Shown here piece by piece: positions 8,561 to 18,328 of a DNA stretch of 64,000 nt. The position numbers were made by a program, and so were the translations under genes. How positions within the stretch are numbered: position 1 is the first letter of the stretch; every line of letters starts with the position of its first letter. The notes under the pieces were generated by a model that did no database searches, was not told the origin of the DNA, and was given only the letters and a program-made list of their open reading frames with translations. The DNA lies in assembly GCF_020700235.1 (NCBI RefSeq), contig NZ_CP085305.1:124001-188000 (forward strand), read 5' to 3'. This DNA comes from Haladaptatus pallidirubidus (GTDB lineage: Archaea; Halobacteriota; Halobacteria; Halobacteriales; Haladaptataceae).

Positions 8561-10519
8561 ATGGAATCAACGCAACGAAATCGAACTCCAGTTGAGCTTT
8601 CAGCTACTAATATCGGTGGAATCGACCAAACCAGCGTTACGTTTTCTCCAGGAGTCACCGTTCTCACTGGCCGAAACGCAACCAACCGAACCTCATTTCT
8701 TCAGGCAATCATGGCGGCACTCGGTAGTGAACGAGCCTCGCTCAAAGGTGATGCCACCGAGGGTTCAGTCGAACTCTCCATCGGCGACGAGACGTACACC
8801 CGCACGCTCACACGGCAGAACGGAACTGTTGCAACAAGCGGTGACCCATATCTCGATGATCCAGAGTTGGCGGATTTGTTCGCGTTCTTGCTCGAATCGA
8901 ATGAAGCCCGGCGCGCAGTCGCTCGAGGAGATGATTTACGAGATCTGATCATGCGCCCTGTCGATACCGAAGCGATCCAGGCCGACATTAAGCAACTTAC
9001 TACAGAAAAACGCCAGATCGATAGCGAATTGGAAGAACTCAAATCTCTCAAACAAAAGCTTCCTAATCTCGAAGAAAAGCGAACCCGCTTAGAAAGCGAA
9101 ATAGAGGAGAAACGAGCAGCGCTCGAAACAAAAGAGACTGAACTCGAAGAGGCTGATTCTGACGTTAGTGAAACCCGTAAAGAAAAAAATGAGCTTGAAG
9201 AAAAGTTGGATGAATTGCGAGAGACACGATCAACCCTCGAGGATGTCAGATTCAAGATCAGCACTGAAGAGGATAGTATCGAAGCCTTGCAGGATGAACT
9301 TGAGGATCTAGAGAACGAGCAGGCGGAGCTTCCAGATGTTTCAACTGACCCAACGACGGACTTCGAGCAAGAGCTTCAGGCGTTGCGCGAACGAAAGCAA
9401 CAGCTCGATTCGACGGTGAACGAACTGCAAACAATCGTTCAGTTCAACGAAGAAATGCTTGAGGGCACCAGCCCTAATATTCGCACCGCACTCCAATCGA
9501 CGACTGAATCAGATTCAGATGGGTCGCTTACGGATCAACTTGTTGCCGATACAGAGACTGTTGTCTGCTGGACATGTGGAACCGAAGTCGAGAAACAGAA
9601 AATCGAGTCGACGCTCGATCAGTTACGATCGCTTCGGCAGGAAAAACTCGATGAACGAAGTGAGCTAAATGCCGAGATGCGGGAACTCGAAGAGGAGAAA
9701 TCTGAACTTAAGGCCAAACAACAAGAACGTCAGCGGATCGAACAGCGTCTTCAGCAGCTCGAAACTGAACTTGACGATCGAACCGCCAAACTCGATGACC
9801 TGCGTGATGAACGCGCCGCAATAACCGATGACATCGATACTCTCGAACAAGACGTAGAGGAACTCGAGCAAGAGGACTACAGCGAAGTACTTGACCTCCA
9901 CCGCGAAGCAAATCAGCTCGAGTTCGAGCTGGAGCGGCTTGAAACCGATCTCGACGACGTCGAAGCCGAAATTTCGGACATAGAAGACCAATTGGCCGAA
10001 CAAGAGCAACTCGAAAACAAGCGAGCGGAGATCCAAGACGAACTAGCAGATCTCCGGACACGGATTGATCAAATCGAGGCCAACGCTGTCGAACAGTTCA
10101 ACGAGCACATGGCGAGCATGCTGGAGCTGCTTGACTATGCAAATCTCGATCGAATCTGGATCGAACGCACGGAACAGGAGGTTCGCGAGGGTCGTCGGAA
10201 AGTCACAAAAAGCATGTTCAATTTGCATGTGATTCGCACGACCGACTCAGCGTCGACCTATGAAGATACGATCGACCATCTGAGTGAAAGTGAGCGAGAA
10301 GTCACTGGACTCGTGTTTGCACTCGCAGGCTATCTCGTTCACGATGTCTATGACCGCGTGCCATTTATCCTCTTAGATTCGCTCGAAGCGATCGATTCGG
10401 ATCGAATTGCGACATTGGTAGAGTACTTTAGTGACTATGCTGGCTATCTTGTTGCTGCCTTGTTGCCTGAGGATGCTGCTGCGCTTGATGATGAGTACGA
10501 GCGAGTGACAGAAATCTAG
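8561..10519 (+). CDS. Archaea-specific SMC-related protein (ASRP)
   Basis: 652 residues with SMC/Rad50-like architecture: N-terminal ATPase lobe, a long coiled coil (about 125-320), a CWTC motif (Cys336, Cys339) in a hook position, a second coiled coil (about 345-520), and a C-terminal lobe with HLSESEREVTGLVFALAGY (signature-like) and FILLDSLEAID (Walker B-like). The P-loop is unusual: GRNATNRTS at about 37-45 has Asn-Arg in place of Gly-Lys. The start at 8561 is chosen because GAGGTGAT immediately precedes the ATG; a TTG 17 codons upstream has no such support. It probably works with RdfA. ATP use and DNA binding are not established for this family from sequence alone. Confidence 0.8.
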   Translation: MESTQRNRTPVELSATNIGGIDQTSVTFSPGVTVLTGRNATNRTSFLQAIMAALGSERASLKGDATEGSVELSIGDETYTRTLTRQNGTVATSGDPYLDDPELADLFAFLLESNEARRAVARGDDLRDLIMRPVDTEAIQADIKQLTTEKRQIDSELEELKSLKQKLPNLEEKRTRLESEIEEKRAALETKETELEEADSDVSETRKEKNELEEKLDELRETRSTLEDVRFKISTEEDSIEALQDELEDLENEQAELPDVSTDPTTDFEQELQALRERKQQLDSTVNELQTIVQFNEEMLEGTSPNIRTALQSTTESDSDGSLTDQLVADTETVVCWTCGTEVEKQKIESTLDQLRSLRQEKLDERSELNAEMRELEEEKSELKAKQQERQRIEQRLQQLETELDDRTAKLDDLRDERAAITDDIDTLEQDVEELEQEDYSEVLDLHREANQLEFELERLETDLDDVEAEISDIEDQLAEQEQLENKRAEIQDELADLRTRIDQIEANAVEQFNEHMASMLELLDYANLDRIWIERTEQEVREGRRKVTKSMFNLHVIRTTDSASTYEDTIDHLSESEREVTGLVFALAGYLVHDVYDRVPFILLDSLEAIDSDRIATLVEYFSDYAGYLVAALLPEDAAALDDEYERVTEI

Positions 10520-11003
10520 AGAACTTGGCGAGATTCTCTAGCATTTTTTAGCTATGAAGAATAGTTCTAATTTTTGATGTATTATAATGATATTTCAGAT
10601 AGTGGAATAATAATTTGAAATTATCAAATTAATAAAAGTCATATTTTCGCATTTAACTCCGTGAAACCATTTACACTCAATAAATTCTGAGAATGCCAAT
10701 TGCTATATTCTGTTGTCAGCTTCTATTTTCCTCTCTGCTTTCTCGAGTTTATTCCATAGAATTTGCTTAATATTCTGTTCACTCCGCCCATCGTCAAGTC
10801 GGAAGCCACATCTGCTGACATCGGCGACAAAAACTCATAGGTGTGGTCGGACTATACTCTCTGCATTACGATTCTTCTCATTGCTGATTCCCGATTGACT
10901 TGTGAAACCGCGGTTGTCTCGGTTTTCGAGCCATCGCTTCCAACTCATACTTCGAGTATCCGACTAGCAACGATTCGATGACCGTCCATGGATCATGAGG
11001 TTG
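10520..11003. other. Intergenic region, no gene recognised
   Basis: AT-rich stretch between the SMC-related gene and a minus-strand fragment of a second copy. No open frame shows family motifs or a promoter arrangement that I can support. Confidence 0.4.
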
Positions 11004-11279
11004 TTACATATATAGGATTGTAACGCTTCCTAACGAAGGGATAATAACTCTAGGGACAATTGTGAGTTCTACTGATCCTTCTTCCGCATCGCCCTTGAGC
11101 GTAGCTTGGTCGCTGCCAAGAGCAGCCGTGATCGCTTGGGGAAACGAGGTTCGATTGGTTGCGTTTTGGCCGGTAAGAATAGTAACACCAGGAGAAAATG
11201 TAACTTTGGACTGATGGATGTCTCCGATGTTGGTTGTAGTTAACTGGATCTGGTGCGAATTCTTCTGTGATGGTTTCAT
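11004..11279 (-). pseudogene. N-terminal fragment of a second SMC-related gene
   Basis: Read leftwards from the ATG at 11279, about 70 residues match the N-terminus of the intact SMC-related protein at 8561-10519: IQLTTTNIGDIHQSKVTFSP then GVTILTGQNATNRTS and EEGSVELTI, after which the similarity ends. The rest of the ATPase and the coiled coil are absent. The upstream sequence (ggaaattcctttattctc) also resembles the region upstream of the intact gene, so promoter and 5' end were duplicated together. The Asn-Arg P-loop is conserved here, so this P-loop is a family trait. Confidence 0.7.
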
Positions 11280-11297
11280 ATAAATCACATCTGCCAT

Positions 11298-12059
11298 GAG
11301 AATAAAGGAATTTCCTTACTACATCCACTATCACGATAGCAGGATCGTAACGGAGGCTGATTAGCCATTAGTGTAGGCAGCAATTCTGCTAATTTCCAAT
11401 CGACATTTATTGCATCAAGATTCAATCAAGATATTATGTTTCTCAGTGATGTGCAGCCGTGAATTCGACCGATTTTTTGCCGACATCACTTTAACCGAGA
11501 CTCGATCGCTTAGCTACGTGGCGAGCGTGGTTAGATTTACATCATGCAATCACAACCTCCTGCCTCACCGATTCAATAGGTCTCGAGTGTCTCACCCATT
11601 CCGTCTAATCCATATTTACGACTCACTCGTTTGACTTTGCTTGAGTTCTTCCATGACTGTTCCAAACATATAATATAACTTTTGCTGGTTTTCAGTAGCA
11701 ATTGCGGTATCAATTACATTGCTTATATTACAACGCCAGAACTATAATTGTCTTAAATATGTGGAATTCTCTTACTTGTGTGAAAACTATCATGATTAGC
11801 GACCAGTCGTCTATATCCTCGAAGATTAGGCTCAATCTTGAAGAAGGCAAGTACAGCAAACAACTAAGGCCGGATCACCGAATAGGATCGAACACGTTTG
11901 ATGGTACCACAAGCTGAGTTTGACCAATGACATTCCTCGAACCGCTCACGAAATAGAGAACGAGTATTAGTATCGAATAGGGTTTTGTTCTTATTATAGA
12001 GGGGTTTTTCTCCCCAGTAATACCAATTCTAAGTCGAATAGAATAGAGAATATCCGTGG
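11298..12059. other. Intergenic region, no gene recognised
   Basis: Right edge of the AT-rich island. Short open frames lack start signals, family motifs and codon bias. Nothing else is supportable before the IclR stop codon at 12060. Confidence 0.4.
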
Positions 12060-12824
12060 CTAGGAGTAGTTGAGATTAAGTTCAATCATGTTTACTGCAC
12101 CACGTAGCAGTTCTGGAATTTCCTCTTGAAACCGCTCTCCTTTCATTCGGCTGGATGGCGCGGAGATACTGATAGCTCCCAATGGATTCCCCTTCGTTGA
12201 TGTTATTGGCATCGCAATACAGCGGAGACCCTCCATACGTTCCTCATCATCGATCGCAAAGCCTTGATCACGAACCGTTTCTAATTCGTCGTATAATTCG
12301 CTGCGATCAGTTACACACCCTGGAGTGGTTGCCGGAAGCCCATGCTGATCGAGGATAGCTTCGACATTCTCTTCAGGTAGTGTTGCAAGAATCGCCTTTC
12401 CAAGCGCACTGGTATGAAGATAAGTTCGAACGCCAGTATAAGTATCCAAATCAACCGCTTGGTCTCCGTTTGCACGATATAGGTAGATTCCCATACCATG
12501 TTCCTCGGTCAGTAAGTTTGCCCGCTCGCCGGTCTCCGTTGCCAACAGCTTCACTTGTGATTCCGCGGTTTTGTACAATTCCATCTGGTTCCGGGTGTAA
12601 CCACCGATATCCAGGAATTTCAAACCTAGTCGATACGTTCCAGCCTCACTAACTACGTAGCCATGTTGTTCTAGCGTAGCCAAATGGTTGTGTACTGCAC
12701 TTTTACCCATATCTAGGCGGTTTGCGAGTTCAGTAATTCCACAACTACCGCTGTTTTTGAGTTCTTCGACGAGCCGGATCGTTTTTTCGGTAGTTTGCAC
12801 CGGGTGTTTTGCTGTTTTTTCCAT
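12060..12824 (-). CDS. IclR family transcriptional regulator
   Basis: 254 residues with the two IclR parts: an N-terminal winged helix (ITELANRLDMGKSAVHNHLA) and a C-terminal ligand-binding GAF-like domain (LHTSALGKAILATLPEENV, then EGLRCIAMPI and GAISISAPSSRM). Upstream ATGs exist at 12839 and 12848. The TATA-like aaatttta near 12857 predicts transcription starting near 12830, so the ATG at 12824 is preferred. The gene is divergent from the enolase-superfamily gene at 13080. It probably controls that gene and the catabolic genes downstream, in response to a pathway intermediate (inference from IclR biology). Confidence 0.85.
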   Translation of the reverse strand: MEKTAKHPVQTTEKTIRLVEELKNSGSCGITELANRLDMGKSAVHNHLATLEQHGYVVSEAGTYRLGLKFLDIGGYTRNQMELYKTAESQVKLLATETGERANLLTEEHGMGIYLYRANGDQAVDLDTYTGVRTYLHTSALGKAILATLPEENVEAILDQHGLPATTPGCVTDRSELYDELETVRDQGFAIDDEERMEGLRCIAMPITSTKGNPLGAISISAPSSRMKGERFQEEIPELLRGAVNMIELNLNYS

Positions 12825-12836
12825 GATGTGCCCTAT

Positions 12837-12917
12837 CATGGCAAACACTAAAATTTTATTCTGATATAGAGAACAGGTTAGCTAATAAAAATATGGACAC
12901 AATTCGTATTTGCCATG
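12837..12917. promoter_or_regulatory. Paired inverted 12-mers in the IclR/enolase divergent promoter region
   Basis: CATGGCAAACAC (12837-12848) and GTATTTGCCATG (12906-12917) are inverted copies with 11 of 12 matches, separated by 57 bp. They flank the predicted TATA box of the IclR gene and lie between the two divergent genes. Paired operator half-sites of this kind would suit dimeric or tetrameric IclR binding with looping. No binding evidence is available. Confidence 0.4.
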
Positions 12918-13079
12918 TATTGTCGCTTTGTTTATCCCCTTTTTCCACTCTTCATATTCTCGTAATGAGAACGAAACCCATCAGTTCGAGCTAAAACGTC
13001 GATTGTAGTCATTTCATAGTCATACGCGAGAGTAGTCACATCCAGAAAAATTTATACTGTGGCATCAGAATCCGTTACT

Positions 13080-14255
13080 GTGGCACCAGAAATAACGAAG
13101 ATAGAGAGCACGGAATTCAAGTATCCGTTAGAAGATGTTGGTACTGATACACATGGTTTCAATCTCGTATACGAACCGGGAGCAACCACCGAGCGAAAAT
13201 TGTTCGCTATTAAGGTTCAGACTGATACCGGTATCACTGGAGAGTATATTGGTGGCAACTCACCAGGGGCCGCTCAGTACAATACCGTCGCTGATTATCT
13301 CATCGGTAAGAACCCACTGAAACGTGAAAAACACTGGAGTGAGGTCAAACGTGCTCTTAGAAAGTACGATCGGATGGGAATCGGCCCAATCGATATCGCA
13401 CTCTGGGATTTCGCAGGAAAATATTACGACGCACCGATTCACGAACTGCTTGGAACATATAGAGAGCGAATACCAGTCTACGCATCTACCTATCACGGAG
13501 ACGAAAACGGCGGGCTAGATTCCCCAGAAGCATTCGCCGATTTCGCTGAAGAATGCTATGATCGTGGTTTCCCTGGATACAAAATTCATGGCTGGGGAGG
13601 CGGTGATACAGCCCGGGATCTCAACCGCGAAATAGCAGCCGTACACGCAGTTGGTAAACGCATCGGTGATGAGATGGATCTTATGCACGACCCAGCCTGT
13701 GAGTTAGAGACCTTCGGAGATGCACTCAAATTAGGACGTGCGCTTGATGAAGAAGAGTTTTTCTGGTACGAAGACCCGTTCCGCGATGGTGGAATTTCTC
13801 AACATGCACATCGAAAGCTTCGACAGGCGCTCGATACTCCAATTCTACAGACTGAGCATGTCCGCGGTCTCGAGATCGCCACTGACTTCGTTGCAAACGA
13901 GGCAACCGATTTCGTACGAGCAGATCCTGAGTACGATGGTGGTATCACTGGTGCAATGAAGCGTGCCAGAGTGGCAGAAGGGTTTGGACTTGACGTCGAA
14001 TTTCATGCACCCGGCCCTGCCCAGCGGCATTGTATCGCGGCGACACGGAACTCGAACTACTACGAACTCGCTCTCGTTCATCCGAAGTGTCAAAACACGC
14101 AGCCCCCCGTGTATCACGGAAATTACTCCGATATGATAGACGCAATTGACAGTAACGGGACGATCCCGGTTCCGGATGAACCCGGTCTCGGTGTAGAGTA
14201 TGATTGGGACTACATCGAGTCAAATACTACTGGAAGTGTCCACACTTACGAGTGA
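13080..14255 (+). CDS. Enolase superfamily protein, mandelate racemase/muconate lactonizing type
   Basis: About 391 residues, intact. The capping domain is followed by the barrel with YKIHGWGGGD (K-x-H pair), LMHDPACELE, FFWYEDPFRDGG and VRADPEYDGGITGA (metal ligands), and EFHAPGPAQRH near the C-terminus supplying the second base. Likely a sugar-acid dehydratase or 2-hydroxyacid racemase; the exact substrate cannot be read. The TATA box (tttatact, 13051-13058) lies about 25 nt before the GTG at 13080, so this start is preferred over the GTG at 13059, which almost touches the TATA box. It heads the gene series that continues with the LarA-like relic and the LUD proteins. Confidence 0.85.
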   Translation: MAPEITKIESTEFKYPLEDVGTDTHGFNLVYEPGATTERKLFAIKVQTDTGITGEYIGGNSPGAAQYNTVADYLIGKNPLKREKHWSEVKRALRKYDRMGIGPIDIALWDFAGKYYDAPIHELLGTYRERIPVYASTYHGDENGGLDSPEAFADFAEECYDRGFPGYKIHGWGGGDTARDLNREIAAVHAVGKRIGDEMDLMHDPACELETFGDALKLGRALDEEEFFWYEDPFRDGGISQHAHRKLRQALDTPILQTEHVRGLEIATDFVANEATDFVRADPEYDGGITGAMKRARVAEGFGLDVEFHAPGPAQRHCIAATRNSNYYELALVHPKCQNTQPPVYHGNYSDMIDAIDSNGTIPVPDEPGLGVEYDWDYIESNTTGSVHTYE

Positions 14256-14484
14256 ACGACTGCCGCAATATTTCCCTCTCTGATTTTTGAAAACCCATTA
14301 CCGGGATTTCCGAGTAAGCGCGTTAGTGGATGTGTATTCACGTTACAATTCGAATAGAGGTTTTCCCCCCCATATTTAAGTAGGCAATTTGAATGGGTAT
14401 AGTATGGTTCGCGATTCTACGCCAAATATTGTTATTTTTGAGACGACGATACATAATGCATGCATTGATAAATCGGTTCCATAA

Positions 14485-15427
14485 ATGAAAGCCATCGAGC
14501 AGCTCTGGAACACGGATCCAATCCCCGAAACAGACATTCAGAACCATGCAGCTAATGCGGTTGATTCACTTGATTTCCCCGCGGCTTGCAGCGCAGTCGC
14601 CGTCAGTGTTGGGCTTTGGTATACCAAATATACTGATAATTGTGGCAGAAATAATTTCAGAGTTGAAAAAGCGCGACTACAATCCGTTTATTTTTCCTGC
14701 AGTGGGTAGTCACGGCGGGTGATTCCTGAATTGTCTGCACTTTTGATCGAAGCGCTATCAGTTATCGGGGGATTGCTCTCGTCAAAGACCAGAATGATGA
14801 TACCGCAATAATCGAAAGGGTATCGGCAAGCAGCTTTCTCGAGCGTGAAGCTCAGCTATTAGAGCATTCTTACGATCTATTACCGATGTTACCGTTCGAC
14901 GATTTCGATATATTAGTGTTGGTTGTATAGACAAGGATATCTCGGGTGTAAGAATGGATACAAATGTTATCGGTCGGCTCGTGTACGGTCTCACCGAACT
15001 TGAACTGAAAGCATCAGAAATCAATGAATATTCGTTCGCAAATTGACCGAAGCGTCGCACGGTATCGGATCTGCCGATTCTACCCATGCTGATCTCCTGG
15101 CAGCGATTGATTCGCAAAAACCTTTATCAACGTACTTACAGCAACTTCTCCGCGTTCAATTCGGATTTCCCTGACTGTTGAAAACGACGCTGCAGAATTA
15201 CTCGCCTGCCTCTCAACAATTGGTGTTGTTCCTTCCGAGCAAGCACGTTTGATTCGGACAACAGACACGAGCCACCTTCGCTATCTATTAGACTCTGAAC
15301 CGCTTATCAAAGCTGCTCGCGATCGCGACGACATGCGTTTAGCCCATGACTCGGTGACTATTTCCTCTTCTGGTGGTGAATTTGATGATACAAACAGTGT
15401 GAACGTCACTCAATACGATAAGAAATG
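14485..15427 (+). pseudogene. Decayed LarA-like (DUF2088) racemase gene
   Basis: Pieces in several frames match the intact LarA-like protein encoded at 2779-4149 in the same order: IEQLWNTDPIPETDI, then LKKRDYNPFIFPAVGSHGG, FLEREAQLLEHSYDLLPML, DKDISGVRMDTNVIGR, then LACLSTIGVVPSEQARLIRT with HLRYLLDSEPLIKAARDRDD. The central part with the KPH and GLSKM motifs is missing. Several frameshifts, stops and deletions make sequencing error an inadequate explanation. The relic sits immediately before the LutC-like gene, so the unit once combined a hydroxyacid racemase with a LUD-type oxidase. Confidence 0.8.
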
Positions 15428-15457
15428 ATTATCACGTTCTATTCACAATTTGAATGT

Positions 15458-15967
15458 ATGGCAACAAACTCGGTCGCAACATTCGAATCGTCGTTGCGGA
15501 ATCTCAATATTCGGTGTACAAGGACGACCCCCGATGGGTTTACCGAAGCACTCAGTGAATCTATTGAACCGCCTGCTGTGGGCGTTCCACTAGATATTGA
15601 CGATATCTCATTCGAAAAAATAAGTGTGACACTTTCTCCGTCATCGGAGCAACTCATGAACGCAAAAACCGGCATTACTCCCGCCGCACTCGGTGTTGCA
15701 GCCCAGGGCAGTCTACTTTTACAATCTTCGCCCAAGGGTACTGAACCAGTTAGTCTCTATCCACCCCGTCACGTTGCCGTAGTTCGTGAAAGCGACATTG
15801 TTCCGGATATTCGGAACGCACTCGAATGGTTAGATGATGAATTCGCCGACGGACGGCGATCCGCCGTCTTCGCAACTGGTGTCAGCGCTACTGGCGATAT
15901 GGGTGCACTTGTTGAAGGTGTTCACGGTCCAGCAGCCACCTGTGTCATTATCGTGGAGGATAGATAG
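15458..15967 (+). CDS. LUD-domain protein, LutC-like
   Basis: About 169 residues of the LUD (LutC/YkgG) family. In bacteria, LutABC is an iron-sulfur L-lactate oxidation system and LutC is the small subunit. The conserved C-terminal part is visible: GITPAALGVAAQGSLLLQS, SLYPPRHVAVV and FATGVSATGDMGALVEGVHG. The ATG at 15458 is preferred over an upstream one at 15425, because it gives the usual N-terminus (MATNSVATFESSL). The stop codon directly abuts the ATG of the next gene (TAGATG), so the two are co-translated. It probably acts as a cytoplasmic partner of the larger Fe-S protein. Confidence 0.8.
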   Translation: MATNSVATFESSLRNLNIRCTRTTPDGFTEALSESIEPPAVGVPLDIDDISFEKISVTLSPSSEQLMNAKTGITPAALGVAAQGSLLLQSSPKGTEPVSLYPPRHVAVVRESDIVPDIRNALEWLDDEFADGRRSAVFATGVSATGDMGALVEGVHGPAATCVIIVEDR

Positions 15968-18172
15968 ATGAGCAGCGATACTCGCCGTCGGAAGGCGACA
16001 AAAATCCGCCATCTTCTAGAGACTGAAGGCGAAAGCGTTCAAGAGAACACGACTCACTTCAACGAAGAACGATACGATGCTGTCGAAGAGTTCGATAACT
16101 ACGAGGCGGTTCGTACGGAGGCTCGCGCGATCAAGGAGAATGCCATTGAGCAACTTCCAGAACTCGTAGAAACGCTTCGTGATTCTATCGAAGAAAATGG
16201 TGGCAATCTGTACATCGCTGATGACGCTGTAGATGCCAATGCGTATATCCGAGATGTCGTCGGTGAAGTCGGTGGAGACTCCGTCGTGAAGAGTAAGTCG
16301 ATGACGACAGAGGAAATCGAGGTGAATGAGGCACTGGAAGCAGACGGTGTTGATGTCTGGGAAACGGATCTTGGGGAGTTTGTCCTCCAAGTTGCAGACG
16401 AAGCACCATCGCACCTCGTTGGGCCATCGCTACATCGGACTACTGATGATGTAGCCGACCTCTTCAACCGATATTTCGACCCTGAGGAACCATTCGAGAC
16501 GGCAGAACAGCTTACGGAGTTTGCGCGGGATTATCTTGGTGATCGGATCCGAGCCGCTGATGTCGGGATGACTGGCGCAAACTTCGTACTCGCTGATTCG
16601 GGCACGATTACGCTCGTTACCAATGAGGGAAATGCGCGAAAATGTGCTGTGACACCTGATACTCATATTGCAGTCACCGGTGTCGAGAAAATCATTCCGT
16701 CACTTTCCGACCTTGGACCGTTTATTGAACTCATTGCACGTTCAGCCACCGGGCAGGACATCTCTCAGTACGTGTCGCTGTTCAGCCCGCCAACTGAATC
16801 TCCCACGCTGGATTTCAAGAACGCCGACGAGCCGGTATTCGGATCGAATAAAGATCGCTCGTTCCACCTTGTTCTCATCGATAACGGCCGGTTGAAGATG
16901 CGAGAGGACGAGCAGTTGCGAGAGACGCTATATTGTATCCGGTGTGGTGCCTGCGCGAACTCCTGTGCAAACTTCCAGCACGTTGGCGGCCATGCCTTCG
17001 GCGGGGAAACCTACACTGGCGGTATCGCCACCGGTTGGGAGACGGGCGTTCACGGCATTGAAAGTTCGACCGAGTTCAATGATCTTTGTACAGGGTGTTC
17101 GCGCTGCGTGACCGCCTGTCCAGTGAAAATCGACATTCCGTGGATCAACACGGTCGTTCGCAACCGGATCAATCATGATCATGATCGTGCGGAATACGAT
17201 TTTCTCGTCGAAGGATTAACTCCTGACGAAGAACCTGCGGGGCTCGATCTCCAGAAACGAGCGTTTGGTAACTTCGAAACAATGGCGAAGGTCGCGAGTC
17301 AAACGGCGCCTATTTCGAACTGGATGCTTGATTCGTCCCTTGTCAGAGACGTGCTGAGCCGGTTTGTGGGTATCGACCAGCGTCGCAAATTTCCTTCATT
17401 CCAGCGCGAGTCACTCGTCGACTGGTTCGAGGCTCGGGGAGGCAGTAGAGTTTGTAGCGCCAACCGTACTGCCGTACTCTACCCGGATGTTTACACGAAC
17501 TATGTTCTTGTAGAGCGTGGGAAGGATGCCGTTAAAGTTCTCGAATCACTCGGTGTCGAGGTTATTATCCCGAATATTTCTGGAAGTGGACGCGCACCGC
17601 TTTCACAAGGAATGATCGACACCGCCGAATCAAAAGCCAGGCAAGTTTTTGATCAGCTCCGAAGCTATATTGACGCAGGTACTGATGTGGTTGTCATCGA
17701 GCCAAGCGATCTTGTGATGTTCCGCTATGATTACGAAAAGTTGCTCCCTATGCATGCGTTCAATATACTCTCTGAAAACAGCTATGAGATCCTTGAGTAC
17801 GTCTTCGGCCTGTTGGAAAATGGTGCCGATGCGGAATCCCTCTCCAGTGCTGACTCGAGACTTGCCTACCATAGTCATTGCCAGCAACGGACGTTAGGAC
17901 TCGATGCGTACACCGAAGCAGTCTTTGATCGCCTCGGTTACGATGTTATCACGTCCGACGTCGAATGTTGTGGCATGGCCGGTAGCTTTGGGTATAAATC
18001 AGAGTACTACGAATTGAGTATGGACGTGGGTTCAACTCTCGCTGACCAGTTTACCGAAGAGACAGACCGAACGATTGTTGCCTCTGGAACCTCGTGTACT
18101 GAACAACTCACTGACCTCCTGGGTAGTGGTGTGAAACACCCGGTTGAAATACTTGCATCCGACGAACCCTGA
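15968..18172 (+). CDS. LutB-LutA-like fusion: LUD domain, two 4Fe-4S clusters and CCG domain
   Basis: 734 residues combining three functions that are separate in bacterial LutABC. The N-terminal LUD domain runs to about residue 300. Then come CIRCGACANSCANF (about 323) and CTGCSRCVTACPV (about 375), two 4Fe-4S ferredoxin motifs. The C-terminal half resembles LutA/GlpC with cysteine-rich segments, including HSHCQQRTLG and DVECCGMAGSFGY (about 660). Family members oxidise L-lactate or related 2-hydroxyacids and pass electrons to a membrane carrier. Context (LarA-like relic, UxaA-type dehydratase) suggests the substrate may be another hydroxyacid or sugar acid (inference). Start and stop are clear from tight coupling to the LutC-like gene. 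Confidence 0.8.
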   Translation: MSSDTRRRKATKIRHLLETEGESVQENTTHFNEERYDAVEEFDNYEAVRTEARAIKENAIEQLPELVETLRDSIEENGGNLYIADDAVDANAYIRDVVGEVGGDSVVKSKSMTTEEIEVNEALEADGVDVWETDLGEFVLQVADEAPSHLVGPSLHRTTDDVADLFNRYFDPEEPFETAEQLTEFARDYLGDRIRAADVGMTGANFVLADSGTITLVTNEGNARKCAVTPDTHIAVTGVEKIIPSLSDLGPFIELIARSATGQDISQYVSLFSPPTESPTLDFKNADEPVFGSNKDRSFHLVLIDNGRLKMREDEQLRETLYCIRCGACANSCANFQHVGGHAFGGETYTGGIATGWETGVHGIESSTEFNDLCTGCSRCVTACPVKIDIPWINTVVRNRINHDHDRAEYDFLVEGLTPDEEPAGLDLQKRAFGNFETMAKVASQTAPISNWMLDSSLVRDVLSRFVGIDQRRKFPSFQRESLVDWFEARGGSRVCSANRTAVLYPDVYTNYVLVERGKDAVKVLESLGVEVIIPNISGSGRAPLSQGMIDTAESKARQVFDQLRSYIDAGTDVVVIEPSDLVMFRYDYEKLLPMHAFNILSENSYEILEYVFGLLENGADAESLSSADSRLAYHSHCQQRTLGLDAYTEAVFDRLGYDVITSDVECCGMAGSFGYKSEYYELSMDVGSTLADQFTEETDRTIVASGTSCTEQLTDLLGSGVKHPVEILASDEP

Positions 18173-18328
18173 CGCGATTACTCTTTTAACTCGAATTTAA
18201 ATGATAGAAAATAACGTTAATCAGGAAAAGGGAGTAATTATATTACTCTCTTCAGATAAGGTTCCAGCCCCATTTTCCTATCTTGCGGAGTAAAACCTAT
18301 TGCACCACGCTGAGAATGAAGAAGTCGT

